A model generated the notes under the pieces. It was given only the letters and a program-made list of their open reading frames with translations, was not told where the DNA came from and ran no database searches. From contig VWPU01008361.1 of assembly GCA_013398955.1 (NCBI GenBank), positions 248,001-312,000 of the forward strand: a stretch of 64,000 nucleotides of DNA, written 5' to 3'. Below are positions 25,297 to 36,272 of this stretch, one piece after another. The position numbers were made by a program, and so were the translations under genes. This stretch comes from Callaeas wilsoni (Eukaryota; Chordata; Aves; Passeriformes; Callaeidae). Position 1 is the first letter of the stretch; each line of letters opens with the position of its first letter.

Positions 25297-28180
25297 ACTC
25301 ACATGGATTGCTGGCAGCACATGACTATTTTTCAGTCCAGGTCTCAGCTACATAAGCACAAAATGTACTCCCACACCTTCTTACACACAAAAAGGGGAGT
25401 TTTCAATGTAAAAAATATGTCTTTAATAACATCCAATGGACTTCTAAAACTCAAGACTTCAGACTAGGGAAGTCTGGCTTCAATAATAATAATTTTGGAT
25501 GGAATTCTAGGTAATGTAAGGGAATATGGATATTTAGATCTGTGCAAAAATGGTCTGTGTTTCTGAATTTCTAAATTGTTTGCTTACTTTATGTTTTCCT
25601 GTCTTTCTGTTGTATTGACTTTTTTACCAAGGTATCAAGATCCTAAGAAAGTGAATTTATTTCGCAAAAACCTCCTAGCCTGTCTAAAATGTGGTACAAG
25701 ATTTGGCACCATTGAATAACAGTGTTGTCAAAGTTAAAAGCTGTCTTTCCTCATAAAAATATCTTTCTGTCCTCAAAGAACTGTAGGGCAATAATCTCTT
25801 TTAATTTTAGTGTTCCTGAATAAAAGTCTAAAGATTTCCGATTCTTTTTCTTTAAACTACCTTTTGAAAGATCTGGTGGTGACAGGCCACACCAAAGTGC
25901 CTACAGGGACAGCCAAATCTTCTACCTTTTATTTGCCTGAAGATTACTGCTTTTCCTCGTCTCATCTTTCTTCCTTCAAATGTCATAGGACTTATACACC
26001 CTTACCTTGTCATAATGGCTTTCACAAATGCCTCCCAGGACTGGCTCTTCGCAAATTAAAGACTATTTACTTAATTCTGGAGGAGGTATAGAGACAAATT
26101 TTCAGGTAATTTGATATTTACAGGGCTGGAGCACCTTCCAGCAACAATCGTTTAAAATTCTACAGTTATATAGTGGTCTGAAAGGGGAGAAAAATGGTTG
26201 TTTACAGGTAAAACAGCAGTAACTTTATAACCAGTTTTAGAGTTAGAATGCAATTTCCAGCTGTGAAAAGTTACCAGACAGGGAGAATATGGAGGCCTAC
26301 AAAAGAGGAAAGATGTGAATTTGTAGTGAGATAGTAAAAGAGATTCTAATCCTTTTCCAAAGTCATTAATCAGGTACAGATTTAGGACAGCCAATAAGTG
26401 TTTTGACAACAGCTTCAGTGAACTGGGAATTCATCAAGGCCCTACTTTTTTCAGCATTGAGATCTGTAGCTGTTTCTGCTCTTACATATTTTGAAAACAA
26501 AGCTTTTAAATATGTATATTTATAATCTTCAACATTGAGAAGCAACAAGAAAAAAATCTTGGAGTTGCTGATAGCTTTGCAGTGGAAGAGCTTACAGGCT
26601 TCTCTATATTTTTCCTGCCTAATAACTTTGGATTACTTCCTGTTTACTGTCAGTGCATCTAATGCGTGTGTCAGCTTGGTGCAGCACTGACATGATATAT
26701 GCATTAGACCACACATTGATAGCAAAGACAAAGTTACTCCATTCTGACAGGACAAGAAAATTACCCACAAGCAGTGAAATATAGGGTTGCCATGTGACTA
26801 TGTTCTGCTTCAAAACCATGTATCACATGGTGATAGCACAAGAATTAGGGGATTGTGAGAGATGCTGGAACTGCAAAGACAGTTGTCTGCTCCCTTTGCC
26901 TACATGTCTCAAGCACTAATATGCACACCTGCTTTAATCTCCCTTGTGTCCTGATGGGCTGCTGAGCTCTGCTTGGAGTTTTTGTGCATTGCTTCTCCCC
27001 ACAGTCAGCCCAGTCACTACATGCCTCGTGCATTGCCTTGTTTCCCGTGCAGCACCAATTCCCTTTGCTGGTGATGACTCTGCTGCTCACCTACCCCCAC
27101 ACACACCTTCCAGTCACACTGCCTGCACTGCTCTAAATCTGCCTGCCAGACTGGGAGAGCTAAGGCAGCCCAGGGGGAAAAGGAAGGGGGTAACAAGCAA
27201 TTTACTGCCAATGTCAATAGTTTAGTTTTCTCTTCAGAAAATGCAGACTTGCAATGAATTAAGACTGCAACACCTTGCAATCTTATTGATATTCCAATTA
27301 GAAATCTGAAGCATCCAATTCACCAACTGAAGGGAAAATAAGGAAGAAGCAAATTATTATCTACAGATAAGACAATATGGTTGAGGTGGTTGAAATCATG
27401 TGTTTATTTTCCTAAGAAAATTCTGAGTTTTTATTTAGTTAATGTGAGATACTGAAAGGTAAGTCATTGGTTAAAAGTCCTATATGTGTATTTCTGCCTT
27501 TGTGATTTGCATAAATGCCGACTGTGCTACCTGAAAGCGTTCCTGTTCTGATTTATGGGTGTGTTTGTATTGCTCATATCATAAATCTTCTTCTCTAGGA
27601 CACTTCTGTTCTGGTATTTATTGACCAAAGACAATTTGCGTTAAGAATGTTTTGAGATCTTGCCAGATATGCACTAGGGGATATTTGAGAAAACATTCAG
27701 TACTCAAGTGAATGAATCTAGGCAAGCGTATGATCTCACTACCCAGACAAACATTTTACCATAATATTTTAGTACCCTATTTTATTAAGAGAAACCTATG
27801 TTTCCATATGCATCTACTTACCACAGAGTCAATTCATTTAGGCCAAATCAAAATAAGTGCTGGAAGAAGATAATTTAGGCTAGCAGCCTCAGGGTGGTGA
27901 TTATGGCTCAACAAACAAATCTTTAGGGTCAGATCTTCTTTTACTGAACCTAGCTCAAGCTTGAGTACTACCCTGTATTGAAACAAAATGCCCAAACGTG
28001 CCCTTTGTCACTTATTTCTGGGAATTTTACTTTGAGGAGGGAATTCTTTGTTAGTAATTATTATTATAAAGTCTGAAAATACATAGAAATCTTTGATTGA
28101 AATGAACACTTTGCACTACTGGAAGATGTACATCTTCACTGTAAGAGAGGTAGACACCAACATAAACAGGCTGTATGGAC

Positions 28181-28255
28181 AGTGGGAGAAATACGTTCAT
28201 GAGAAACTGAGGCACAAGGAGATGAAGGGGTGTTTGTGCAAGGCAAAATCATCTC
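28181..28255 (-). repeat. MIR-like SINE relic, antisense
   Basis: The plus strand reads 'gagaaactgaggcacaagga', 'gatgaagggg', then 'tgtttgtgcaaggcaaaatc'. This matches the recalled antisense 'gaaactgaggcacagagagg...ttgcccaaggtca' boxes of MIR-type SINEs. The preserved core is about 40 bases. Confidence 0.45.
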
Positions 28256-28700
28256 TGCAGCATCTGGTAGCTTAAGGCTGCATTTCTTGATGCTCATCCC
28301 ATGACATAGCCTTCACATGATGTCCCCACCCGGAACTTCAGTGCTAGGAGCACAGATTCACCCTCTTCAGGGCTTTACATGGCTTGATTTAGGTCAAAGT
28401 CAACCTTTCCCCTGGGATTAGGCACAGTTCCTTTGAAGGGAAGAGAGAGAGAGCAGGGATTCCCCACATTGTTTTCTTTCCCTGGCTGGCCATTCCTGTG
28501 CAAGTCACAGTCCCAGCACCCACACTTCAGCTGGGAGATGCTGCCATCTTTGGAGGATCTCTACATGCCAGCTGCTCCTGACTTGGAAGCTGTTGCGGGA
28601 ATCTTCAGTCCCTCCTTCCAAAACAGTTTCACTTTGAGAGAAACGTCTAGAGATTAATTTGGCCAAAGAGGGAAAGCAAGACTGAGCATGAATGTCTATC

Positions 28701-28752
28701 CTACTAGTCAGGGCACTCACCTGGAAGGAAGGATACCTGGGCTCCAGTCTCT
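28701..28752 (+). repeat. tRNA-derived SINE head, old
   Basis: 'ctagtcagggcactcacctgg' followed about 16 bases later by 'atacctgggctccagtct' resembles the A box and B box (GGTTCRANNC) of the tRNA-like head of ancient amniote SINEs. The body after it is not recognisable. Confidence 0.4.
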
Positions 28753-29004
28753 TGTTTCAATGTGTTTATGTGATTTATATTAAACAGCCATGGGATAAAA
28801 TACTTAAATAGCTATTAGAACACGGATAGCAGCCTGGGTCTGTGCCCTTCCCTTCCAGGTGAGGGCCCCAAACCGCCAGAGAGTCATGCTCGGTCTTGCT
28901 ATCTCCCTATCTCTTTCTAATGAATCTGCAATTATTTGATGCAAAGTGGAACAGCTTCCACAGCAAAGATGGGGAGAACACCTCCCCCTTTCCCCTGTTT
29001 TTAG

Positions 29005-29373
29005 TGAGGAGGGTTCAAAGGCTCTCAGGCAGAGCAGGAAACTCCCCTAAACTCTCCTGGTCCCAAGCTATGGGTTCACTGCGGGCCTGGTGGCACCGCT
29101 CCTCTGGTGGCTGTGTACACTCTGAGGTCACCTGGCAAACTGAGCCCCTCAGGGGACCACACACGAAATAATGCCTCATCTGTAGATCCCCAGCCAGACA
29201 GGCAGGAATTAGGCACTGAGCTACCTGGGACTAAGACACTTGGTGGCATGCCCAGACCTAGAGGCATTGGGGGATCTCCCCATCCCAACGTGAGAAACAC
29301 TGGGGAGGTGACAGGTGAGTGGGGCCTGGAAAGCTGCTCTCACAGCGCTCAAGATCTTCCCATCCTTGCCTGA
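29005..29373 (+). other. Exon-like open frame with splice-like borders (unidentified)
   Basis: A strong polypyrimidine tract ending in TTTTTAG (28981-29004) precedes the frame. The frame is open from 29008 to the stop at 29371-29373, 121 codons, and contains a consensus 5' splice site ACAG|GTGAGT with the cut after 29314. A second AG acceptor option lies at 29028. A product would be rich in Pro, Gly, Ser and Thr, without domain, signal peptide or membrane segment. If real, the internal exon is 29005-29314 or 29029-29314. The upstream stop TGA at 29005-29007 means the longer exon would need a start further in, or would be non-coding. GC-rich chance frames of this length are not rare, and the minus strand is also fairly open. 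I do not recognise it. Confidence 0.2.
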
Positions 29374-29570
29374 ATCTAGCCCTGGGTCACCTGCCAAAGA
29401 CCACCCAGGGAAGCTGGGGAGGAGCAAGCCTCCAGCAGCCGTCTCCCGAGGCACAGCCAGGCACCTCTTTGCTCTTATGCACTCCTATGCAATTTCTCAA
29501 GGAAGAAAAAAAATCTGCAGCGAGGGTGGACAAGGCAGACTGTACATCACCCAGAAAGATCACAGCTAAC

Positions 29571-32500
29571 AGCCACTGCCATTTCCAGTGGATACATGTA
29601 ATTAGCAACCATTCAGTAGGCAGTCCTAAATAAAAATCACAAATACAGCTACTGAGTTCCTGGTGGAAAGATTTATCTTTCCAGAGGAAAAAAATATGTC
29701 TGTGTGCAACCTTTTAACCCTTCCTATTTTTCCTCCTCTTACTCTTACACTGGATAATTATTTATTTTGTTGCTTAATTAGCTAATTATGCATGTGTTAT
29801 GATGCTTTTAAGCAGGAAATCACTTTGTTTAGTTGTTGGTGGCATGTGGCTTTTGTTCAGCATCTGTGATGTCAGTATATAACATAATCATCTTTACTTG
29901 TAGTGGTCTGAGGTGATGAAGTCTTTTCCCGATGGTAATATTTTAATTATCAGAGTAAAGTTTGAAAAAGGGCAGTGACTAACAGGGAACTACTTCATGT
30001 GGGTAGAGGCTAAGCGATAAATTTGCACAGGCCCTCAGCTGCCTATCTGTGAGGCAAAGTTGTGCTGTTCCCCTTTAGAAGAAGATCCTTTGAGGCTTTT
30101 CAGAGGGTGTAAGAAAAGCTACTAACAAGAATTGACAAAATCCACCCAGGAGGTTTTTTTTCTGGTTATCACTGTGTTTTCAGAAACATAAAGGGACTTG
30201 AACTGGATCCCCATCCCATCAGCTCAACAGTAAAATCTAGGTAGAACTGGTGCTTAGGAGGCAAATGCAAAGCAGGATATATTGCAGGGAGTTGAGGCAG
30301 GTTATCTTGCTGCCTGCTACAGCTTCACAACAGCAAAAGTTCCAGCTGCCTGCACACAAGCACCAGTTCCCTGTACATGCAGGCCAGGTGTAGAAGGTCA
30401 TTTCAAGAGTTAGCAGCTTCATTTCTTATCAAATGCCCAGCCGTGAAAGCAACTACAGCATGTATCAGTGGTTCGTCCCCACAGCTGTCCAATTCACTAG
30501 TCTGTATGATTCAGAGGTATCCAGCATGGTGCTCTGTGCCAGCTCCAAACCCTGACAAACGTCTTTTGTTTGCATTTGGTTGTCAGACATAATGTATGCA
30601 GCCACAGGCCTGCAGTAACATTTATTCCTCCTTCTACTGGAAAGTTGAGTAAGGCTCTTAGGCTCATTTCCCCAGTGGTAAACCCTAGCTGTCTCAGTTA
30701 GGAAACTGGTCTCCCTCAATTCCTTATCTAGTCAGCTGAGCTGCTCAAGAGGACTATTCAGAACATGTGAATTAGTTTCTCCTGAGAACTACCCTTTAAA
30801 GAACCTCTCTCGAGCAGAAACAGTACAGCTAGTAGTTTACAGTACTCAGTGCTTAAAAACTCTTTCTACATTCACAGATTAATACTCTACACATTACTAT
30901 ATGTTCATATATTAAGAAACAAACTTTCCTCTGAATCTATTAATTTGTCCACTAGAAACTGTGCCTGCTACCTGATGAATGCAGAAAGAAAAAGGTATAG
31001 CCTTCAGTAAATCCCTGAGAAACCGTAACATGTACAACAGCTCCTACATTGGCTTTGAGACTGAAATGTTGCTCTATGTTTTTAAGCTCACTGACAGTTT
31101 TATGATTTAAAGGCATTTTTTTTCTGTCTCTTTCCCACCCTCCCATTCACGTATTCTTCACGGTGGTTCCTGTGCAACAACACTCAGTAATAACCCCTAT
31201 CCCTAAGGGATCAAGGAAGGAAATTCGACAAGTCACTGCCTCTCCCCTTTCTTTTTTTTTTTTTTTTTTTTTTGTTTGGTTTGGGAGGTCTCTGAAATGG
31301 GCTGGAATGCAAATGGAAGATATTTGGCAGGTTGACATTTGTCTGCAAAGCTAGGCACCAAGCCAGAAGCATGGAGCAAGCTGGAGTGGGTTTACATAAA
31401 GTAGGAGCAATAGTGCCAGAGCACTCCAATACATTTTCCCCTGAGACTCATAGGCAGCCCACTCAATACTTCATTAAGGGTGAAATCCAGCACTATTTGA
31501 AGAGCCATAGGAAAGAGCCTGTGCACCAATTAACTTCTTGAGGCCTCTGCACTGGTCTGAATTCCACCCAAAAGAAGAATTGTTCGCTGAGGAAAAGATG
31601 TTATTACCCAGATTACAGTCTGCTCTTGTGAGGAAGAGAGACTGTTGGCATATGGTTGGAAGCAGCACAACCCTTCTATACAATCCTTCATAGATGATTC
31701 CTTGCAGAATGTTCAAGGCAAACAGACTCCTGCCCATCCAGGAGTAAAATCTTACAAGGTGGAAGAGTCCAGGCAATCAAGAAAGCAGGATATTTCCAGG
31801 AAGAATCCTAGAATCTGATCTTTCTTTAAACAGGAATACAGGAGACACTTCTACACTGCTGGGACATTGCAGAGCAACCAGGGCTGGCTGTGGTGAGGTG
31901 GCTCAGAACAACCTCCCAGGGTCTGTTTTACAAATACAGGTATTAGTTTTTCTGAATCTCTTTCTGCATGAATACAGGATGAACACAAGGGTGACAGGCA
32001 CGATACAGAATTTACTACAGATAAGAAGTGTCTGCTATCGCTTCAGTAGGCTGGAATACAGTTTTTGCAAAAGAAGAAGTTTGCCTAAATTATTCTCTTA
32101 TTTATATCTATAAGGCAGGCAGGCATTTAGTGGCTCTCTACTGCAGTAGGAAGTTAGTCTTAGATGGAGGATATCTTTCTATTAAAAAGGTCAACACCAT
32201 TATTTCGTATGGGTTGCATGAATGCTCATTTGTTTGCATGCAGTGTGGGGAACACTGAATATTTTAATTTCTAAACAATGGGGTGGCACAATGTCAAAGA
32301 GACACAGAGGGACAGGGGGAACATGGGGAATGCCTGTAAAGCCCCAGAGCCTTTTCACAGCAAACCAGTGATAACACAAGCTAATGGTTTCTGTAATATG
32401 AACCAGGATAAAGTCACTTTAAGACTAATTTTTAGCTTCCAACAGAGGGCATCTGCTCCATAAATAAATCTCTTTACATAGTGCATTAGGTTGAAATGTA

Positions 32501-33174
32501 GGGTTGAATACTGAATGGTAGAAATATGTTTTTTTAATTAAAAACCTCTTCACACTTACACAGATATACCAAAGAAGCTGAGTACAGGGATGGGGACTTA
32601 CCAAACAATTTGTGAGTTCAACCCAACAATTGAATACTAGCCCCTTGATGCATATGCTTAACTCCCATTAGTGCCACTGGGAGCAACAAGACTGCACCAA
32701 TGGAGAGAATCGACCTCATACTGTTTACACAAATGCAAATGCTTTCCATTGAAATTAAGGTGCTTTTAAGAATGTGGGGTTAAGAAAAATACAGTCTGCA
32801 CAATGAAAGTGAATCAAATGTTTACATTATATAATTGCTTTTGCTGGCTTTGACAAGGTAAATTAGGTCTGTAAAGTGCCAGTTCTAAAATGCATACTTG
32901 AATATACTTGATGAGCATAAGATCCCTGCATACCTAGGGCTAGATTGATTTTAAAAAATCACATATGCAATTGAGCTCAATTTTTTTTCCGCTTGCCATT
33001 GCTGTCAGGAATCTGTGAGTTGAGGTGGTAATTCCATAATTTGCAAAAGTGTCAAATAAAAGAAAATATGCTCTAGCATGTGGGCATGGTGCATCCAGCA
33101 AGAGATGGATTACAGAAGATAATAGAAATGGTCTTGTTTCAGGCCAGCATTGTGTAGTTCTCAGTCAAGACTTT
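29571..33174. other. Non-coding stretch with a poly-T run
   Basis: No gene was recognised. A T22 run at 31252-31273, followed by GTTTGG, creates shadow frames on both strands. Other frames (31474-31776 minus, 100 codons) lack domains. An old-repeat scrap lies at 32641-32690. Small ATTAAG/AATTAG-type AT clusters near 29755-29795 might bind homeodomain proteins, but such clusters are expected in AT-rich DNA. Confidence 0.55.
32641..32690. repeat. Fragment of an ancient palindromic amniote repeat
   Basis: 'gatgcatatgcttaactccc' then 'attagtgccactgggag' resembles the recalled 'taagcacatgcttaac...cccattgaagtcaatgggac' repeat. A further fragment may continue to 32775. It is diverged and assigned from memory. 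Confidence 0.35.
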
Positions 33175-33292
33175 GGATTTCAATGTCAGAAAGGGCTGTT
33201 GTGATCATCTAAGATACATCGAAGAACTGAGGTCTTGCTCAAATTAAATACCAAAAAAAAAAAGCTTTCTTGGATGGAGAATTCACTACATC
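33175..33292 (-). repeat. Old CR1-type LINE 3' fragment, minus strand
   Basis: Read on the minus strand, the order is 'gtagtgaattctccatccaa' (33271-33290), then about 40 bases further 'agatgatcacaacagccctt' and 'tctgacattg'. This is the order recalled for ancient CR1 3' ends ('gaattctccatcac... agatgatcacaatggtcccttctggcc'). An A-run interrupts it at 33253-33263. The copy is strongly diverged. Confidence 0.5.
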
Positions 33293-33566
33293 ACATCATA
33301 ATTATTGCCTTTATCAAAACAACAAACACCTATTGCTTCAAGATGTGTACCATTGAAAATGAATATGTTTGGGTTTAAACATTATATTTTATTATAACCT
33401 GGTCTGCAGAACTGAAGAGCTCTCAACATGAGAATTGAACAGGAGTTTTTTCATAATTGTCTAGTCAACAGCAGAGGGAGAGAGAGGATATTCCTTTGAA
33501 ATGTGGGATAGCCATGTTATTTCCCAATTTTGCCTCAGCTAGAGTTAAGGGATTTGAGCTCCATTG

Positions 33567-33581
33567 CCACCAGAAGACACT
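33567..33581 (+). promoter_or_regulatory. CTCF-like core motif
   Basis: CCACCAGAAGACACT matches the CTCF core CCASYAGRKGGCRCY at 13 of 15 positions. One such match in 64 kb can arise by chance. It lies about 45 bases upstream of the E-box/TAAT tandem repeat. Confidence 0.2.
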
Positions 33582-33623
33582 GGGTCCACTGGGGGCTGGA
33601 GTAGCATCCAGCCTGCTACCCAC

Positions 33624-33668
33624 TGTCAGCTGATAATTGTGTCAGCTGATAATTGTGTCAGCTGATAA
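33624..33668 (+). repeat. 16-bp minisatellite with an E-box and a TAATTG core
   Basis: The unit TGTCAGCTGATAATTG is repeated 2.8 times with no mismatch. Each complete unit contains a CAGCTG E-box and a TAATTG homeodomain-type core. The array may simply be a replication-slippage product, but it places E-boxes and TAAT cores at an exact 16-bp spacing. Confidence 0.9.
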
Positions 33669-34857
33669 AGCATCCCCTGGAGCACGCTTCAAGGTTTTCT
33701 ACATGGATGGTCAGGGAAGTTTGCATAAAAATCCTGGACAATGGTAGAATTGCACTCTCCATCAGCAAGTAAAGCTGAGGAGAGGAGGTGGAGTCATGAG
33801 CTCTTCAACAGCTTCAGTCCCAAGGTTATGTTTTGCGGTGATGCAGTGGCTTGTTTTCTAGGTCTGCCTACAAACACTGGCAAAAATGGTGCAAATTGCA
33901 AACAATGAGTGGGAGAAGTGTATGTACATCCTACTGTATTTTCTTCACAGGTTTTATCTGTGCCTATTTCCTCTGTGATGTTTTGTGAAAGCTTTCTCCA
34001 AGGTGACACAACCTGAATATTATTTGTAGTTTTATTTGTAATATATTACCTGATAAAGTAACGAAATGGGGACAAAAATTATAACAAAATCTAACAGGTC
34101 CCAAAACATCAGGAAATTGTATAATTGTTTTAAATCAGAATGCAAGTTGGGACAGAGATCTTTCAAATTTGGGTGGCTCACAGAGAAAAACACTGATCTG
34201 TGCCAGCTATGGAAATGCATTGCCCTCAGTGGGATCACAAAAATACGTGTAGAGAGACACAATCCACGGACGGCTTATTTAAGCAGATGGCTTCATTTTG
34301 GGGGTGTACTGTTTGCCTAGCACATTATAACTCTAGCAAAAGAAATTTGTATCACTTTTCTTATCGAGTTATGACCTGTATTTTCAAATGTGGGTGCTTA
34401 CAGTTAGCAGTTAAATAAGTGCCCTGATTTCCAAAGCTACAGAAGATATAAGGATGCCTCTTTGTTTTCTTTTTTTAGTTTGTTTGGTTTTGGTTTTTTG
34501 TTTGTTTGGGTTTTTTGTTTTGAATGCTTAAGATGTTGCTCAATCCTGTAGAGATTAATGAATTATCAGGGATCTCAAACATCACTTTCTTGACCAAAGC
34601 AATCAGTGGAGTTCCGTGTTTAGAGATATTATTAGAAGCACGTGAATGGGACAAATTCACCACACAACAGTTAGGTTCATGTGGCAGCAATGATCTAATA
34701 TGCAGGTGGAAAAAAGATTGTCTATATATTCCCAAGCAGCTTTGCAGAATCTTCAGCTTTAACTCCACCTTGATTATGTCTCCTAACTTTATTAAAAGGC
34801 TTATGGTCATAGAATATAGGAAAAAAACCCTGAGAATTAGAATCTATCAAAATTAGC

Positions 34858-34926
34858 TCAGCTTTGACCAGTAAATTGGACCAGATGGCCTCCGGACATC
34901 CCTTCCAAACGTTATTCTGTGATTTG
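34858..34926 (+). repeat. CR1 LINE 3' end
   Basis: The order 'ttgaccagtaaattggacca', 'gatggcctccggacatccct', 'tccaaacgttattctgtgat' matches the characteristic avian CR1 3' terminus ('ttggactagatgacctt...ggtcccttccaaccc...attctatgat'). The ATTCTGTGAT end is the typical CR1 octamer tail, reduced to about one copy. Only the 5'-truncated end remains. No target-site duplication is expected for this family. Confidence 0.7.
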
Positions 34927-35232
34927 AATTAAACCTTATGCAGTTTGATTATGAAGATGATCTGGGAGAAGTCAGAAATGTTGGCTGAATGATGGCAGCT
35001 CTTCAGCCACCAAGAAACTTAGTAAACTCCAAAGAGACTTTTAATTTTGTAAGGCCAAGAGAGGCAACAAAAAGGACATTCAATCTCACCAGATAATTAT
35101 TAATAAAAAAATTAAATAAGTCAAAACACTCATAGACAGTGGTGGGTAGGAAGGGAAGTCTAGAATAGCCTTCCAAGGCATTTCAGCACCAGTAAAACTC
35201 CTGTCAAAAGAGGCATAATAAATGGATCAGGG

Positions 35233-36272
35233 AGAGGTGGGTTGACCTTGGCTGGATTGCAGGTGCCCAACAAGTTGCTCTTTCACTTCCTCCTCTCATC
35301 TGGAAAAGGGAAAGAAAATATTATGGTGTAGGGATTTGAGTTCTTCTTTTGTTGGGTTTTTTCTCTTTCTTGAGGAATTTTCCCCATAGGTGTGGCTAAT
35401 GGGCCATAACGACTGTACACTTCACAGACAAAGGGGGTTGTCAGCTCAGGGGAGAAGGCCGGTGGCCCCTCTCTCGTTACCTGGGAGTGCCCAGGTGGGG
35501 GGAAAATACCGCGAGACGGGAGACTAGAGACGGCAGGGCGGGGGGACAACCCTCACTCCTGGGGCTCGGACACTCTCTCGCTCTCGACTGGGGAAGAGGA
35601 AGGAGGCGGCCGAGGCTGTTTGGAGAGGAGTTTTTCGGCTGTCGTCGGGGATCAGCCTGGTCCTGCTTCTCTTGCCGCGGGGTGAGCCCCTGCTCGTAAG
35701 AGCAGCCCTTCAGACTGAGACCTTATTAACACCCACCTCACCAAGGGAAGGACTTTCTTACCATCTGCCTGGGTGCCCCGATCCCTCCTCTGCCTGCCTC
35801 TCTGGGAGCCCGGCCCCCGCCGCTTCTTTCGGGGCTGCTCCCAGCCTTCGCTGCTCTGTAGCCGCGCACCTCCTGCCTGCTGAGACCTCCCGGGGATTTT
35901 CCCACTGCGGCTCCAGACTGTGATACATCTCCTCCACCATCCCAAGACTTCTGCTCGTCTCTGCCGTCCCAGCTTGCCGCCGGAACGCCCCTGCCAGCTG
36001 TGACCGGCACGGCGCCACAGGGGAAGGTGCCCGCGGCCAGGACGCCCATTCCTGGGGTTTTGGGGGTTTGTTTGTTGTTAGTACCAAAGTTGTTGGTTTT
36101 GCCTCATTATATATATTAGTAAAGAACTGTTATTCCTATTATCATATCTTTGCCTGAGAGCCCCTTAATTTCAAAATTATAACAATTCGGAGGGAAGGGG
36201 GCCCACATTCTTTTCCATTCCAAGGAAGGCGTCTGCCTCCTTTAGCAGACACCTGTCTCTCAAACCGAGACA
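35233..36272 (+). mobile_element. Solo LTR of an endogenous retrovirus (avian type)
   Basis: The left end 'ggtgggttgaccttggctgg' and the right end with 'ttgcctgagagccccttaat', 'attcggaggg' and 'ctctcaaaccgagaca' match terminal sequences I recall for passerine endogenous retrovirus LTRs. Length is about 1040 bases. The middle (35450-36060) is GC- and CpG-rich, unlike both flanks, which suggests a fairly young copy. The first bases appear mutated (AGA in place of the expected TGT). No gag, pol or env frame and no second LTR are visible, so it is read as a solo LTR. I found no clean target-site duplication. Frames of 70-109 codons on both strands inside it are shadows. Confidence 0.7.

Larger units (their letters stand above)
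21441..28180. other. AT-rich non-coding stretch
   Basis: No gene was recognised. CpG is nearly absent from 21.5 to 22.7 kb, then locally denser at 23140-23560. Purine-rich runs lie at 23328-23348 and 23399-23430. Open frames of up to 111 codons (24817-25152) carry no domain. One old-repeat scrap lies at 25240-25296. Confidence 0.55.
28300..29570. other. GC-rich block within AT-rich DNA
   Basis: Base composition rises visibly above the surroundings, and CpG is more frequent from about 28870 to 29525. Open frames of 70-104 codons occur on both strands, partly because stop codons are rarer in GC-rich DNA. The block contains a tRNA-SINE relic (28701-28752) and an exon-like frame (29005-29373), listed separately. 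It could be an unannotated exon, a small regulatory island or a degraded LTR. Confidence 0.5.
33293..34857. other. Non-coding stretch between two CR1 relics
   Basis: No gene was recognised. It contains a 16-bp tandem repeat at 33624-33668, a CTCF-like match at 33567-33581, and a T/G-rich simple stretch at 34461-34521. The 110-111-codon frames on both strands at 34475-34856 overlap each other and have no domain. Confidence 0.5.

Noticed and set aside
33624..33668. CRISPR-like repeat
   Set aside because: Short head-to-tail tandem units without spacers, in vertebrate DNA.
35487..36087. Several 70-109-codon frames on both strands
   Set aside because: They lie inside the GC-rich solo LTR, overlap each other and show no retroviral domain.
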